Below are positions 15,608 to 23,531 of a stretch of DNA of 64,000 nucleotides, one piece after another. Made by a program: the position numbers and the translations under genes. The DNA lies in contig NZ_AOHO01000055.1 of NCBI RefSeq assembly GCF_000342005.1, positions 385,406 through 449,405 on the forward strand, given 5' to 3'. How positions within the stretch are numbered: position 1 is the stretch's first letter; each line of letters opens with the position of its first letter. Source of the DNA: Amycolatopsis decaplanina DSM 44594 (lineage in GTDB: Bacteria > Actinomycetota > Actinomycetes > Mycobacteriales > Pseudonocardiaceae). The notes beneath the pieces are model-generated. The model was not told where the DNA came from and searched no databases. It saw only the letters and a list, made by a program, of their open reading frames with translations.

Positions 15608-16777
15608 TCACGTCAGCTGTGCGCGGCAAAGGAACGCTACTCCAGAACGACCGATTCTGGTCAGTACCAAAGTAGCTTCTTCACCGCCGCGCGGTTTCAG
15701 CTTGCGGCGCAAGGCATCCGGGTCTATGTCGAGACCGCGGACGAGGATCTCCAGCCGACCGATATCGTGTTTTCTCAGCAGTACACGAAGATTCTTCTCG
15801 CTGTACGGTCCGTGCTCGAACACCCGGAACGCCCGGATTCCCGGTGGCGGACTGTCCCCGGTCAGGTACGCGATGCGTTCGTCGAGCTGCCACAAGCCAT
15901 GTCGCGCCGCGTAATGCCGCACGAGTCCGGCCCGGACCACGGCGCCGTCGGGGTCGACGATCCATTCACCCGGCTCACGGACGGGAATCTCGTCGGGGTC
16001 GGCGTCGGTGACCGTCCACTGTGCACCGTCCGAACGCAACACCGTCGCCCGACGCGACACCGTCGAACCCACTCCGCGCCACAGGCACGCCTCGCGGACC
16101 TGACCGTCCAAAGAGACCAGTTCGACCTCGTCCGCCCAGGGCGCGATGGAGAAATCGAGACCGGGCGCGCATTTGACCGAGAGTTCGCGTCCCGGATACG
16201 CCTCGACCAGGCCGTCCAGCGGCGGCAGGAAATCGGCGGGCTTCCACGCCCGGCGTCCGGCGGAGTCGCGGCGGGCGGGATCGGCGACCACGACCGAAGA
16301 TCGGCTGACCGGCCGCAACGCGTCGGCACGCACCAAACCGGGCGAAACCGTGGCTTCGAAAGCGTTGTGCCGCGCCATCGCCAGCCGGACGTCGTCCAGA
16401 TCCGATCCCAGCGCCCGGGAGGCGACGCGGGCGATCTCGACCAGGTCCGCGCCGACGGAACACGTCACGTCATGGACGTCGCGACCGGCGAGCCGCGAAG
16501 CCCGGTGCCGGGCGACCAGAGTGGCGCTGGCCTGCTGGAGGGCGTCGCCGGTGAACAACCACGAGCCCGCGGAGTCCAGTTTGGGCGAGGACTTCCGCCG
16601 CAGCACCACCGTTTCCAGTACCGCGGCCGCGTGGTCCGGGGCGATCCGGCGCACGGCGGCGACGTCGGCGATGCGGGTCTTGTCGGTCAGCGGCAGGGAC
16701 GAGCATTCGTCGAGCGCCGCGCTTCCCGCGCCGGAGCGCAGGAAGGCGACGTCGTCGAGCGTGAACTGATACGGCAC
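15608..16777 (-). CDS. THUMP-like SAM-dependent methyltransferase
   Basis: 389 residues. Middle part is a class I Rossmann methyltransferase: DVTCSVGADLVEIAR (SAM loop) near 108, DLDDVRLAMARHN near 130 and the acceptor motif VVVADPARRDSAGRR near 170. The C-terminal 110 residues fit the THUMP-like domain annotated at the end of this actinobacterial family. Likely an RNA methyltransferase, target unknown. GTG start directly abuts the TAG of the upstream methyltransferase, a tight coupling. No Cys-cluster or iron-sulphur motif seen. Confidence 0.82.
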   Translation of the reverse strand: MPYQFTLDDVAFLRSGAGSAALDECSSLPLTDKTRIADVAAVRRIAPDHAAAVLETVVLRRKSSPKLDSAGSWLFTGDALQQASATLVARHRASRLAGRDVHDVTCSVGADLVEIARVASRALGSDLDDVRLAMARHNAFEATVSPGLVRADALRPVSRSSVVVADPARRDSAGRRAWKPADFLPPLDGLVEAYPGRELSVKCAPGLDFSIAPWADEVELVSLDGQVREACLWRGVGSTVSRRATVLRSDGAQWTVTDADPDEIPVREPGEWIVDPDGAVVRAGLVRHYAARHGLWQLDERIAYLTGDSPPPGIRAFRVFEHGPYSEKNLRVLLRKHDIGRLEILVRGLDIDPDALRRKLKPRGGEEATLVLTRIGRSGVAFLCRAQLT

Positions 16778-17740
16778 CTACGGACGCTTGGTACCGGTGA
16801 TCATCACGTTGTAGAACAGCTCGCGCGGCAGCACCTTGGCGAGCAGCTTCTTGTCCAAAGCGGACAGCCGCAGCCACAGCCGGTACGCGAACAGACGCCA
16901 GCGCAGGGTCAGCTTCTCCTGCGGTACGGCGGCTTCGAAGGTCCGGATCGGCCAGCCCGCGAGAGCGGCGGCGAACTCCTCGGTGACCGCGCGGACGTCC
17001 TGCGCGCCCGCGCCGCGGGCCATCGACTCGAGGTCGGACGGGTCGAACGTGTGGATGTCGACCACGGCCTCCAGCGCGGCCGCGCGGGAGGACTCGTCGA
17101 GTTCCTCCTGCGGACGGCGCCAGCCGTTCAGCACCGGGAGCTTGGTCAGGTTGGTGGTGAGGTACCACGTGATCTGGCCGAGCTTGCGGGCGTAGAAGTC
17201 GCCGACCTTCGTCGGCTCGCCCGCGAAGACGAACCGGCCGCCCGGCTTCAGCACCCGCAGCACCTCGGCGAACGCCGCGCGGACGTCCGGGATGTGGTGC
17301 AGCACGGCGTGCCCGACGACGAGGTCGAAACTGTTGTCCTCGTACGGGATCCGCTCCGCGTCGGCGACCCGGCCGTCGACGTCGAGGCCGAGGTTCTCGG
17401 CGTTGCGCAACGCGACCTGCACCATTCCCGGCGAGAGGTCGGTGACCGACCCCTTCTTGATCACCCCGCCCTGCATCAGGTTCAGCAGGAAGAAGCCGGT
17501 GCCGCTGCCCAGTTCCATCGCGGTCGGGTACGGCTGGCCGTCTTCACCGGCGACGGCGTTGAACACGTCCGTCGCGTAGGAGATGCAGCGCTCGTCGTAG
17601 GAGATGGACCACTTCTCGTCGTAGGTCCCGGCTTCCCAGTCGTGGTAGAGCACGTTGGCGAGCTTGGGGTCGCCGAAGGCGGCCTTGACCTCTTCGGCGG
17701 TGGCGTGCGGGTTCGGCGCGGGGTCGTTCACCTGGGTCAT
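16778..17740 (-). CDS. Class I SAM-dependent methyltransferase
   Basis: 320 residues. UbiE/Methyltransf_11-like core: AMELGSGTGFFLLNLMQ (motif I, about 73-89), GRVADAERIPYEDNSFDLVVG (motifs II-III) and EVLRVLKPGGRFVFAGEP. Long N- and C-terminal extensions (LLAKVLPRELFYNVMITGTKR) flank it. Acceptor unknown; the position next to an enoyl-CoA hydratase could indicate a lipid or quinone substrate, but this is inference only. ATG 17740 lies 5 bp after the hydratase stop, so the three genes from 18525 form an operon. Confidence 0.82.
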   Translation of the reverse strand: MTQVNDPAPNPHATAEEVKAAFGDPKLANVLYHDWEAGTYDEKWSISYDERCISYATDVFNAVAGEDGQPYPTAMELGSGTGFFLLNLMQGGVIKKGSVTDLSPGMVQVALRNAENLGLDVDGRVADAERIPYEDNSFDLVVGHAVLHHIPDVRAAFAEVLRVLKPGGRFVFAGEPTKVGDFYARKLGQITWYLTTNLTKLPVLNGWRRPQEELDESSRAAALEAVVDIHTFDPSDLESMARGAGAQDVRAVTEEFAAALAGWPIRTFEAAVPQEKLTLRWRLFAYRLWLRLSALDKKLLAKVLPRELFYNVMITGTKRP

Positions 17741-17745
17741 CGTGC

Positions 17746-18525
17746 TTACTTCCCCTCGAAGGTGGCCTTGCCGGGGCCGTTTTCGATGAACGACTTCATG
17801 CCGTTGCGCTGGTCCTCGGTCGCCCAGAGCGCGGCGAAGAGGTGGGATTCGAGCTTGAGGCCGCTCGCGAGGTCGGTGTCGAGACCGCCGTCGATGGCGG
17901 CCTTCGCGGCGCGAAGCGCCACGGCCGGACCTCCTCCGAACTGCGAGGCCCACTTGTGCGCGGCGGCGTAGACGTCGTCCGGCGCCACGACCTCGTCGAG
18001 GATGCCCAGCGCGAGGGCCTCATCGGCCTTCACGAAGCGGCCGGTGAACACGAGGTCCTTGGTCTTGCTCGGGCCGATGAGCCGCGCGAGGCGCTGCGTG
18101 CCACCGGCACCGGGGATGACGCCGAGCTGGATCTCCGGCTGGCCGACCTTGACGTTGTCGCCGGCGATCCGGCGGTCGGCGGTCAGCGCGAGTTCGAGGC
18201 CGCCGCCCAGCGCGTAGCCGGTGATGGCCGCGACGACCGGCTTCGGGATGTTCGCGATGGTGGCCAGCGACGCCGTCAGCGCCGCGCCGAACTTCGCGAT
18301 CTCGGGGTACGTGCGCTCGGCCATCTCCTTGATGTCCGCACCACCCGCGAAGGTCTTCTCGCCACCGTAGAGGATCACGGCGCGTACGTCGTCGCGCTCG
18401 GACGCCTCACGGGCCGCCTCGGCCAGCTCGGCCTGCACCTGGTTGTTCAGCGCGTTGACCGGCGGGCGGTCCAGCCGGATCGTGCCGACCCCGCCTTCGA
18501 CCTCAAGGCTTACGAACTCTCCCAC
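17746..18525 (-). CDS. Enoyl-CoA hydratase
   Basis: 259 residues, full crotonase length. Hydratase signature: FAGGADIKEM near 60-69 (oxyanion hole), ITGYALGGGLELALTADRRIAG near 100, and both catalytic Glu positions appear present (GGLELAL region Glu and PEIQLGVIPGAGGTQRL). It hydrates trans-2-enoyl-CoA in beta-oxidation. GTG at 18525 follows GGAGG at 7 bp. First gene of a minus-strand operon with two methyltransferases, acid phosphatase and DUF427. Confidence 0.9.
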   Translation of the reverse strand: MGEFVSLEVEGGVGTIRLDRPPVNALNNQVQAELAEAAREASERDDVRAVILYGGEKTFAGGADIKEMAERTYPEIAKFGAALTASLATIANIPKPVVAAITGYALGGGLELALTADRRIAGDNVKVGQPEIQLGVIPGAGGTQRLARLIGPSKTKDLVFTGRFVKADEALALGILDEVVAPDDVYAAAHKWASQFGGGPAVALRAAKAAIDGGLDTDLASGLKLESHLFAALWATEDQRNGMKSFIENGPGKATFEGK

Positions 18526-18619
18526 GCCAGTCCTCCTCAACGGGCCGTCCACAACGACAGACTGCAGGCTACCGGTCAGTACGACCTCTTCGGGGGTCCG
18601 GGGGTCGCCCCCGGAAGAC

Positions 18620-19432
18620 TCAGCGTCGACGGGCGAAGAAGCGATCACCGGACCGTTCGAGCAGGAGGTCCTGGTCGAACGTCTTGGACAGGTTGTCGCT
18701 GGTCACGACGTCGTCCACGAGGCCGGAGGCGACCGCGCGGCCGTCGCGCAGCAACAGCGCGTGGGTGAATCCCGGCGGGATTTCTTCCACGTGATGGGTG
18801 ACGAGCACCATCGCCGGGGCCTCCGGGTCGAGGGCCAGCTCCGAAAGGCGGGCGACGAGGTCCTCGCGGCCGCCGAGGTCGAGTCCGGCGGCGGGCTCGT
18901 CGAGCAGCAGCATCTCCGGGTCGGTCATCAGCGAACGCGCGATCAGCGTCCGCTTGCGCTCGCCCTCGGACAGCGTGCCGAAGGTGCGCTCCGCCAGGTG
19001 CGCGATGCCGAGGGCGCCCAGGAGCTCCAGTGCGCGGTCGGTGTCGAGGCTGTCGTATTCCTCACGCCAGCGGCCGACGACGGCGTAACCGGCGCTCACC
19101 ACGACGTCGACGACGCGTTCCTCGCCGGGCACACGCTGGGCGATCGCGGCCGAGGTGAACCCGATCCGCGGGCGCAGCTCGAAGATGTTGACCTTGCCGA
19201 TCCGGTCGCCGAGCAGGTCGACCGTTCCGGTGGTCGGGTGGAGTTCGGCCGCGGCCAGCCGGAGCAGGGTGGTCTTGCCCGCGCCGTTCGGGCCGAGCAC
19301 CACCCAGCGCTCGTCCAGTTCCACGGTCCAATCGAGGTCGGCGAGGAGGTCGTTGCCTGTTCGGCGGACCCCGACACCGGTCATCCTCACCACGAGGTCG
19401 TCAAGTTCGCTGGGCTGGATCGGCTCGCTCAC
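18620..19432 (-). CDS. ABC transporter ATP-binding protein (stand-alone, ModF/YlmA-like)
   Basis: 270 residues, one nucleotide-binding domain. Walker A GPNGAGKTT near 47-55, Q-loop region FTSAAIAQRV, signature LSEGERKR, Walker B MLLLDEPAAG and switch His in LVTHHVEEIPPG. No permease or substrate-binding protein is encoded beside it. The signature and the EEIP segment resemble ModF/YlmA-type ATPases, whose role in transport is uncertain. GTG 19432 start. It lies 94 bp upstream of the hydratase operon and is divergent from the sulphur leader peptide/cysteine dioxygenase unit. Confidence 0.85.
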   Translation of the reverse strand: MSEPIQPSELDDLVVRMTGVGVRRTGNDLLADLDWTVELDERWVVLGPNGAGKTTLLRLAAAELHPTTGTVDLLGDRIGKVNIFELRPRIGFTSAAIAQRVPGEERVVDVVVSAGYAVVGRWREEYDSLDTDRALELLGALGIAHLAERTFGTLSEGERKRTLIARSLMTDPEMLLLDEPAAGLDLGGREDLVARLSELALDPEAPAMVLVTHHVEEIPPGFTHALLLRDGRAVASGLVDDVVTSDNLSKTFDQDLLLERSGDRFFARRR

Positions 19433-19553
19433 GCGCCCATTGTGTCCGCACACGCGCGCGTGTGTGCACCGGGCCGCCGGTCGGTGGAAAGCGGCTGGTC
19501 CAGGAAGTGAGACGAAGCGACCCTGGGCAGGACACTGTGGCAGCATCGAGGAC

Positions 19554-19670
19554 GTGATCAGGTCCGTGGCCGCCGCCTTCCCCGTCATCGGGGGCTCTTT
19601 CTGGCGCCGTCGTGCCATCGACCTGCTCCTCGTCGCCTCGTGCGGGTGTACCACCGCGCGACACGGCTGA
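19554..19670 (+). CDS. Putative sulphur-metabolism leader peptide (Cys attenuator uORF)
   Basis: 38 codons, GTG start with GAGGA just upstream, stop TGA at 19670, 84 bp before the cysteine dioxygenase gene. The C-terminal half reads RRRAIDLLLVASCGCTTARHG. This matches the RR-x-x-DL-x-x-V-x-S-x-C pattern of actinobacterial leader peptides that precede cysteine and sulphur genes, where Cys codons near the end let ribosome stalling sense cysteine supply. Two Cys codons (C30, C32) close to the stop fit the role. Start may be a later GTG (19566). Confidence 0.65.
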   Translation: MIRSVAAAFPVIGGSFWRRRAIDLLLVASCGCTTARHG

Positions 19671-19754
19671 GTTCCGCTCTTCCGACGGCACACCCGTGTC
19701 GCGCCGCGTTCGGCCCTGCCTCCGAGCCCGCGAACTTTCACGAGGAGCCTCACC

Positions 19755-20303
19755 GTGACCACGTCCATCACGCCCCGTCAGGACTTCGAGATCCACCCTC
19801 GGCTGGTCGACCCGCTGCTGCCGGAACTGCTGCACCCCGAGCGTCTGCTCTGGACGCCCCGGGAGCTGGCCGAGCTGACCTCGACCGTCACGACCGAGCT
19901 GACCGCGGGCCTGCGCGGCCTGCTGCGATTCGACGAGGACCACCGCTGGTGGGCACGGCTCGCGCTGACCGACGGCGTCGAGCTGTGGCTGCTGTCCTGG
20001 CTGCCCGGCCAGCGGACCAAACCGCACGACCACGGCGGCGCTTCCGGCTCGTTCACCGTGCTGCAGGGCGAACTCGGCGAGGAGTACCGCTACCCCGGCG
20101 GCCCGGTCCGGCGCCGCACGCACGCCGCGGGCGAGGGCATCGGCTTCGGCGCGGGCCGCGCGCACCAGGTGACCGGCATCGGCACCGAGCCCGCCGCCAG
20201 CGTCCACGCTTACTCGCCGCCGCTGGTCGCGACCCGCGAGTACCGCACGCTCGCCGACGTCCCCGCCGAGATCCCCTCGCCGGCCCCGATACTGGGCCGA
20301 TGA
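19755..20303 (+). CDS. Cysteine dioxygenase family protein
   Basis: 182 residues. Cupin-fold thiol dioxygenase: metal ligands in KPHDHGGASGSF (H-x-H, about 96-98) and a third His in HQVTGIG; the C-terminal HAYSPPL segment is the family's catalytic Ser-His-Tyr region. It should oxidise cysteine (or 3-mercaptopropionate) to the sulphinate with O2 and Fe(II). GTG 19755 follows GAGGAG. The leader peptide upstream and the rhodanese overlapping by 4 bases (ATGA) make a small cysteine-degradation operon. Confidence 0.88.
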   Translation: MTTSITPRQDFEIHPRLVDPLLPELLHPERLLWTPRELAELTSTVTTELTAGLRGLLRFDEDHRWWARLALTDGVELWLLSWLPGQRTKPHDHGGASGSFTVLQGELGEEYRYPGGPVRRRTHAAGEGIGFGAGRAHQVTGIGTEPAASVHAYSPPLVATREYRTLADVPAEIPSPAPILGR

Positions 20304-20320
20304 GCACTGGGCCGATGAGC
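20291..20320 (+). repeat. 15-bp tandem duplication carrying the rhodanese start codon
   Basis: ACTGGGCCGATGAGC is present twice head to tail (20291-20305, 20306-20320). Each unit contains an ATGAGC, so the rhodanese gene has two candidate starts 15 bp apart: ATG 20300 overlaps the dioxygenase stop, ATG 20315 lies downstream of it. Confidence 0.9.
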
Positions 20321-20710
20321 GCGATCGACACCCTGCTGGCCGCCGCCCGGGCCGGATTGGACCGGGCGGCGCCCGAGGAGGCGCTGAGACTGCAGCGCGA
20401 CGGCGCCCTGATCGTGGACATCCGCCCGCACGCCAACCGGCTCGAAGAGGGCGAGATCCCGGGCTCGGTGGTCGTCGAGCGGATCCATCTCGAGTGGCGG
20501 CTCGCGCCGGACAGCGATTGGCGGCTGCCGCAGGTGAAACCGGACTCGACGGTGATCGTCGTGTGCAACGAGGGGTACTCGTCGAGCCTCGCCGCCGCCG
20601 ACCTGCAGCGGCTCGGCCTGCCGGGGGCCACCGACCTCGAAGGCGGATTCCGCGCATGGCGTTCGGCCGGGCTCCAGATCCGGGAGGGCGGCACCCCGGC
20701 CGTCCCCTGA
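20300..20710 (+). CDS. Rhodanese-like sulphurtransferase
   Basis: 136 residues. Single rhodanese domain: the strand ALIVDIRPHANR near 36-47, EGEIPGSVVVERIHLEW, the active-site loop VVCNEGYSSSLAA with catalytic Cys near 94, and the closing DLEGGFRAWRSAGL. It transfers sulphane sulphur to a thiol acceptor; placed after cysteine dioxygenase, it probably handles persulphides or sulphur from cysteine breakdown. The ATG at 20300 overlaps the previous stop as ATGA; a 15-bp duplication supplies a second ATG at 20315, giving MSTGPMSAID at the N-terminus. Confidence 0.88.
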   Translation: MSTGPMSAIDTLLAAARAGLDRAAPEEALRLQRDGALIVDIRPHANRLEEGEIPGSVVVERIHLEWRLAPDSDWRLPQVKPDSTVIVVCNEGYSSSLAAADLQRLGLPGATDLEGGFRAWRSAGLQIREGGTPAVP

Positions 20711-20717
20711 ACCCGCG

Positions 20718-21548
20718 CTAGCGGCGGACCGCCAGCCGGGCGATCGAGGCCGGGGAGAGTGGAAGCGCGGCGTGGATTCCGGCACCGCGCGTCGGCCTGG
20801 GGTTGACCAGCACGCCTGTCGCCGCGTCACGCCTGGCGGCCGCGAGCACGACCTCGCGGCCGGTCCGGTGCCGGATCCGGGCCCAGCCCGCGCCGGTGAG
20901 GGCGCGGTACTCGGCCAGCAGGCGCTCGTCGGTGAAGACGCACAACCAGTCGCCGTGCGCACCGAGGCGGGCCGGGATCGGGGCGCCCGCCTCGTCCGCC
21001 GGGCCCCACACCGTGCCGTCGAGGAACATCCGCATGACCGACGGGACGGGGTCGCGCGGACTTCCGCCGGTCTGCTCCCGCTCCGGGCGGACGTTCTCGG
21101 CGATCCAGCGCGAAGCGAGCCTGAAGTCTTCGCCGGTGAGGTCCTCCTGGAAACCGTCCAGGCTGTTCTTGACGCTCCCGAGGAAGTCGTAGAACCGCCG
21201 GGTGCAGGTCCGCTCGGAGACCGCCACCCGGCCACGGCCGACCATGGTCCTGATCCGGCCGACCATGCCCGCCCCGCCGTTCACCGGATCCACGCCGAGG
21301 TTGTAGGCGGTCCAGACGATCTCGGGCATGAGCGGGTCGGCGAACCGCTCGAGTACGCGGTTCAACCGCAGAAGGACGATCTCGCGCACCCGGCCGGGCT
21401 CGGCGTCCTCGGCGATCCCCCAGATGTCCCGCAGTTCCGGCCCCAGCGCCCGGCGCAGCCCCTCCTGCCGGATGCCGGCGCGGGCGTGGACATGATGCAG
21501 CCGGTCCTTGGCCCTGCGCGATTTTTTCGTTTCCTTCGCCGAAGCCAC
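20718..21548 (-). CDS. SseB-domain protein B (paralogue of 22677-23531)
   Basis: 276 residues, soluble. C-terminal 90 residues match the SseB N-terminal-domain family: GDWLCVFTDERLLAEYRALT, then TGVLVNPRPTRGAG and ALPLSPASIARLA. The N-terminal 170 residues are helical with two blocks kept in the paralogue: REIVLLRLNRVLERF/IVWTAYNLG and a basic RTCTRRF segment that could be an HTH recognition helix. GTG 21548 is preferred since the paralogue has GGAGGAATA before the same GTG. It ends the four-gene cluster. Function unknown; SseB-fold proteins often accompany type VII secretion genes. Confidence 0.75.
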   Translation of the reverse strand: MASAKETKKSRRAKDRLHHVHARAGIRQEGLRRALGPELRDIWGIAEDAEPGRVREIVLLRLNRVLERFADPLMPEIVWTAYNLGVDPVNGGAGMVGRIRTMVGRGRVAVSERTCTRRFYDFLGSVKNSLDGFQEDLTGEDFRLASRWIAENVRPEREQTGGSPRDPVPSVMRMFLDGTVWGPADEAGAPIPARLGAHGDWLCVFTDERLLAEYRALTGAGWARIRHRTGREVVLAAARRDAATGVLVNPRPTRGAGIHAALPLSPASIARLAVRR

Positions 21549-21627
21549 CATTCCTCCGCGATTCGGGATCGGCCCGGCAAAGTGTATTTCACCTGGCTGT
21601 CCACTATTGTTCGGCGGAAATCGAAGA

Positions 21628-22272
21628 CTAGGGATTTCCTTTGTTCGCCACCGGCTTGACAAGCGGGGGCATCGACCAGAATCGCCACATGGCGTCACTC
21701 AGTCCCTGCAGCCGCCGATCGAATTCGACCGGATCGGCCAGCAGAAGGGCAGGCGCCAGCTCGGTCTGCCCGGGAGCGGCGTCGGGAGGCGGTGAAGCCG
21801 GCCTCTCGGAACGCGAAGGCAGCGATTCCCGGGGCACGCGCCGATCGACGTCACCGAGCACCGTCTTCAACGCGGCCAGGCCTTTGCCCACCTCGGTGAG
21901 CGTGGCCGCGGCCAGTGCCGCCGCCTCGGTCCGTTGGGCGACCAGCCGTCGGATGAGCGACGGATCCGAAGTGTCCCGCGCGTTTCTGGTCAGCTGTTCC
22001 AGGACGGCGACGAAATCGTCCAGCGCCCGCGCCGCGCGGGCGTGCTCCTCCGCGACCATCCGGCACCGGGCGACCAGCTCGGTCCGGCGGCCCGAATACG
22101 CGTCGTGTCCCTGGCCGGACCAGCCATGAGGATCGACCTGGCGCAACTCGACGGCTTGGTCTTCCAACGACCGGGAAACGGCTCGCAGGCGTTCCGCCTC
22201 GCTTCGGAGCACACTGACGGTCCCCGCCGTCCAGGGCGCACTCGCCCCGTCCGGGTCTTCCGGATTCATCGT
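21628..22272 (-). CDS. T7SS-signal (WXG100-like) helical protein
   Basis: 214 residues. Residues 15-110 form a helical hairpin with the W-x-G turn (HGWSGQGHDAYSGRR near 49-63), preceded by VSVLRSEAERLRAVSRSLE; this is the pattern of the N-terminal T7SS-signal domain of secreted effectors in actinobacteria. A Pro/Ser/Arg linker follows (about 150-165), then a short tail DPVEFDRRLQGLSDAMWRFW. No toxin domain is visible, and the protein is short for an effector. It starts 14 bp after the EspC-like gene stop, so both are probably co-translated and may pair. Confidence 0.7.
   Translation of the reverse strand, partial: TMNPEDPDGASAPWTAGTVSVLRSEAERLRAVSRSLEDQAVELRQVDPHGWSGQGHDAYSGRRTELVARCRMVAEEHARAARALDDFVAVLEQLTRNARDTSDPSLIRRLVAQRTEAAALAAATLTEVGKGLAALKTVLGDVDRRVPRESLPSRSERPASPPPDAAPGQTELAPALLLADPVEFDRRLQGLSDAMWRFWSMPPLVKPVANKGNP
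21640..21662. repeat. 23-bp repeat, copy in the 3' end of the T7SS-like gene
   Basis: TTTGTTCGCCACCGGCTTGA plus CAA; 21 of 23 bases match 23674-23696. Here it encodes the C-terminal VKPVANK of the WXG-like protein. With a shared TTTCACCTG 50-odd bases away towards each SseB-like gene, it marks an old duplication. Confidence 0.75.
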
Positions 22273-22286
22273 CCGTCCTCTTCGCT

Positions 22287-22655
22287 TCAGCCGAGAACGG
22301 CCTGGATGGTGTTGGCGTTCTCGGGGACGAAGGCGAGGCCGGCCTGCCACACAGGGCTTTCGGCGGCTTCGATCGTTCTGACCTTCTCGATCGCCTCTTC
22401 TTCCCTGTTCCGGTAGTCACGCGCGGCCTCGCCCAGCCGGTCGCCGAGCCGCCGCACGTCCTCGGCCAGCACGGCGACACTGTGCGCGGAAGCCTCCTGG
22501 AAGCTCTCCAGCGCCGCCACGAGCACGGGATCCCCCGCTTCGCTCGCCGTGGCCTTGAACCTCAGCGCCGGTTGCCTGGTGATCATCTCGGTGATGTCGT
22601 GGAGCCTGCTGCCCGCCCGGATCAGCTCGTCGGGAACGGCCTCGAAATTGATCAT
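22287..22655 (-). CDS. EspC-like (type VII secretion) small helical protein
   Basis: 122 residues. Starts INFEAVPDELIRAGSRLHDI and continues ALESFQEASAHSVAVLAEDV then RLGDRLGEAARDYRNREEEA, which follows the EspC (excreted virulence-factor-like, T7SS) family: long helices with an acidic DYR-x-x-E-E ending comparable to the Y-x-x-x-D/E export signal. No WXG turn. It sits 21 bp after SseB-like A and 14 bp before the WXG-like gene. No EccB/EccC/EccD/EccE or mycosin gene is in the window, so export would need a distant ESX apparatus. Confidence 0.75.
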   Translation of the reverse strand: MINFEAVPDELIRAGSRLHDITEMITRQPALRFKATASEAGDPVLVAALESFQEASAHSVAVLAEDVRRLGDRLGEAARDYRNREEEAIEKVRTIEAAESPVWQAGLAFVPENANTIQAVLG

Positions 22656-22676
22656 GTTCGCTCTCCTCGGGTCCGA

Positions 22677-23531
22677 TCAGCACTCGCGGACGAGCCGGGC
22701 GATCTCCTCCGGCGGGAGGGGCAGCGTGGCGTCGGCACCGGCGCCCATCGCCGGACTCGGATCGATCAGGATCCCGGTCGGGAAGATCCGGCCCGCCGCC
22801 GTCCGCACGACGTCACGACCGGTCCATCGGCCGGTCCGGGTCCAACGCGCCCCGGTGGACTCGCGATAGGTGGCCAGCAACCCCTCTCCGGTGAAGACGC
22901 ACAGCCACTCGCCTCGGGCCCCGAGCTTCGCCGCGAGCGGGACACCATCACCGTCCGCGGGTCCGTGGACAGGGCCGTCGAGGAACATCTTCAGTACCGG
23001 CGCCATCGGCGTCCGCAGACCGCGGATGGCGGCGGACAGTCCACCTGGGACCGCGACGGGTTCCGGTGCACCGGGCCGGATGTTCCCGGCCAGCCAGCGC
23101 GAGGCCCGGCCGAGGTCCTCGCCGGTGATCACGCTCTGTCCGGCGCTCAAGCTCTTCACGACAGCGGGCAGGAAAATGTCGTTGAACCGGCGGGTGCAGG
23201 TCCGGACACTGCATCCGACGCCACCCTGTTCCACCAATCTTTCGAGCCGCCGGACGACGCCGCTTTCCTCATCGGGCGAAGCCGCGCCGAGGTTGTACGC
23301 GGTCCAGACGATCAGGGGCATTTCCGGTTTCGAGAACTGACCCAGAACACGGTTCAGCCGCACGAGCACGATCTCCCGCACGCGTGACGCCTCGGCGTCT
23401 TCCTCGATACCCCAGCGATCGAGCAACTCCGGTCCCATCACCCTGGCGAGCCCGTCCTGCCAGATGCCGTTGCGCTTGTGGATGCCGAGCACACTGTCCT
23501 CGGGCTTTTTTCTTTTCGTCGTCGAAGCCAC
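22677..23531 (-). CDS. SseB-domain protein A (paralogue of 20718-21548)
   Basis: 284 residues. Same layout as paralogue B: basic N-terminus (VASTTKRKKPED), helical region with REIVLVRLNRVLGQF and IVWTAYNLG, RTCTRRF at about 175, TGEDLGRASRWLAGNIRPG, and the C-terminal SseB-like part GEWLCVFTGEGLLATYREST, PTGILIDPSP-like strand and LPLPPEEIARLV. GTG 23531 is the only start: it follows GGGGAGGAATA. It is the first gene of the four-gene unit. Strong conservation of the helical blocks between A and B suggests both have a kept function, not one decaying copy. Confidence 0.75.
   Translation of the reverse strand: MASTTKRKKPEDSVLGIHKRNGIWQDGLARVMGPELLDRWGIEEDAEASRVREIVLVRLNRVLGQFSKPEMPLIVWTAYNLGAASPDEESGVVRRLERLVEQGGVGCSVRTCTRRFNDIFLPAVVKSLSAGQSVITGEDLGRASRWLAGNIRPGAPEPVAVPGGLSAAIRGLRTPMAPVLKMFLDGPVHGPADGDGVPLAAKLGARGEWLCVFTGEGLLATYRESTGARWTRTGRWTGRDVVRTAAGRIFPTGILIDPSPAMGAGADATLPLPPEEIARLVREC

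Noticed and set aside
15767..17971. Open frame of over 700 codons on the plus strand
   Set aside because: Antisense to two clear methyltransferase genes; no recognisable domain. The same holds for the long plus-strand frame at 45769-48231 and the minus-strand frame at 40379-42604.
19640..20710. Cysteine dioxygenase-rhodanese fusion protein in one frame
   Set aside because: The rhodanese frame stays open through the dioxygenase gene, but translation there is Arg/Pro-rich and not dioxygenase. The dioxygenase is in another frame and the two genes overlap as ATGA.
21628..22655. A complete ESX (type VII) secretion locus
   Set aside because: No EccB, EccC, EccD, EccE, mycosin or EspG gene nearby; only two substrate-like proteins are present.
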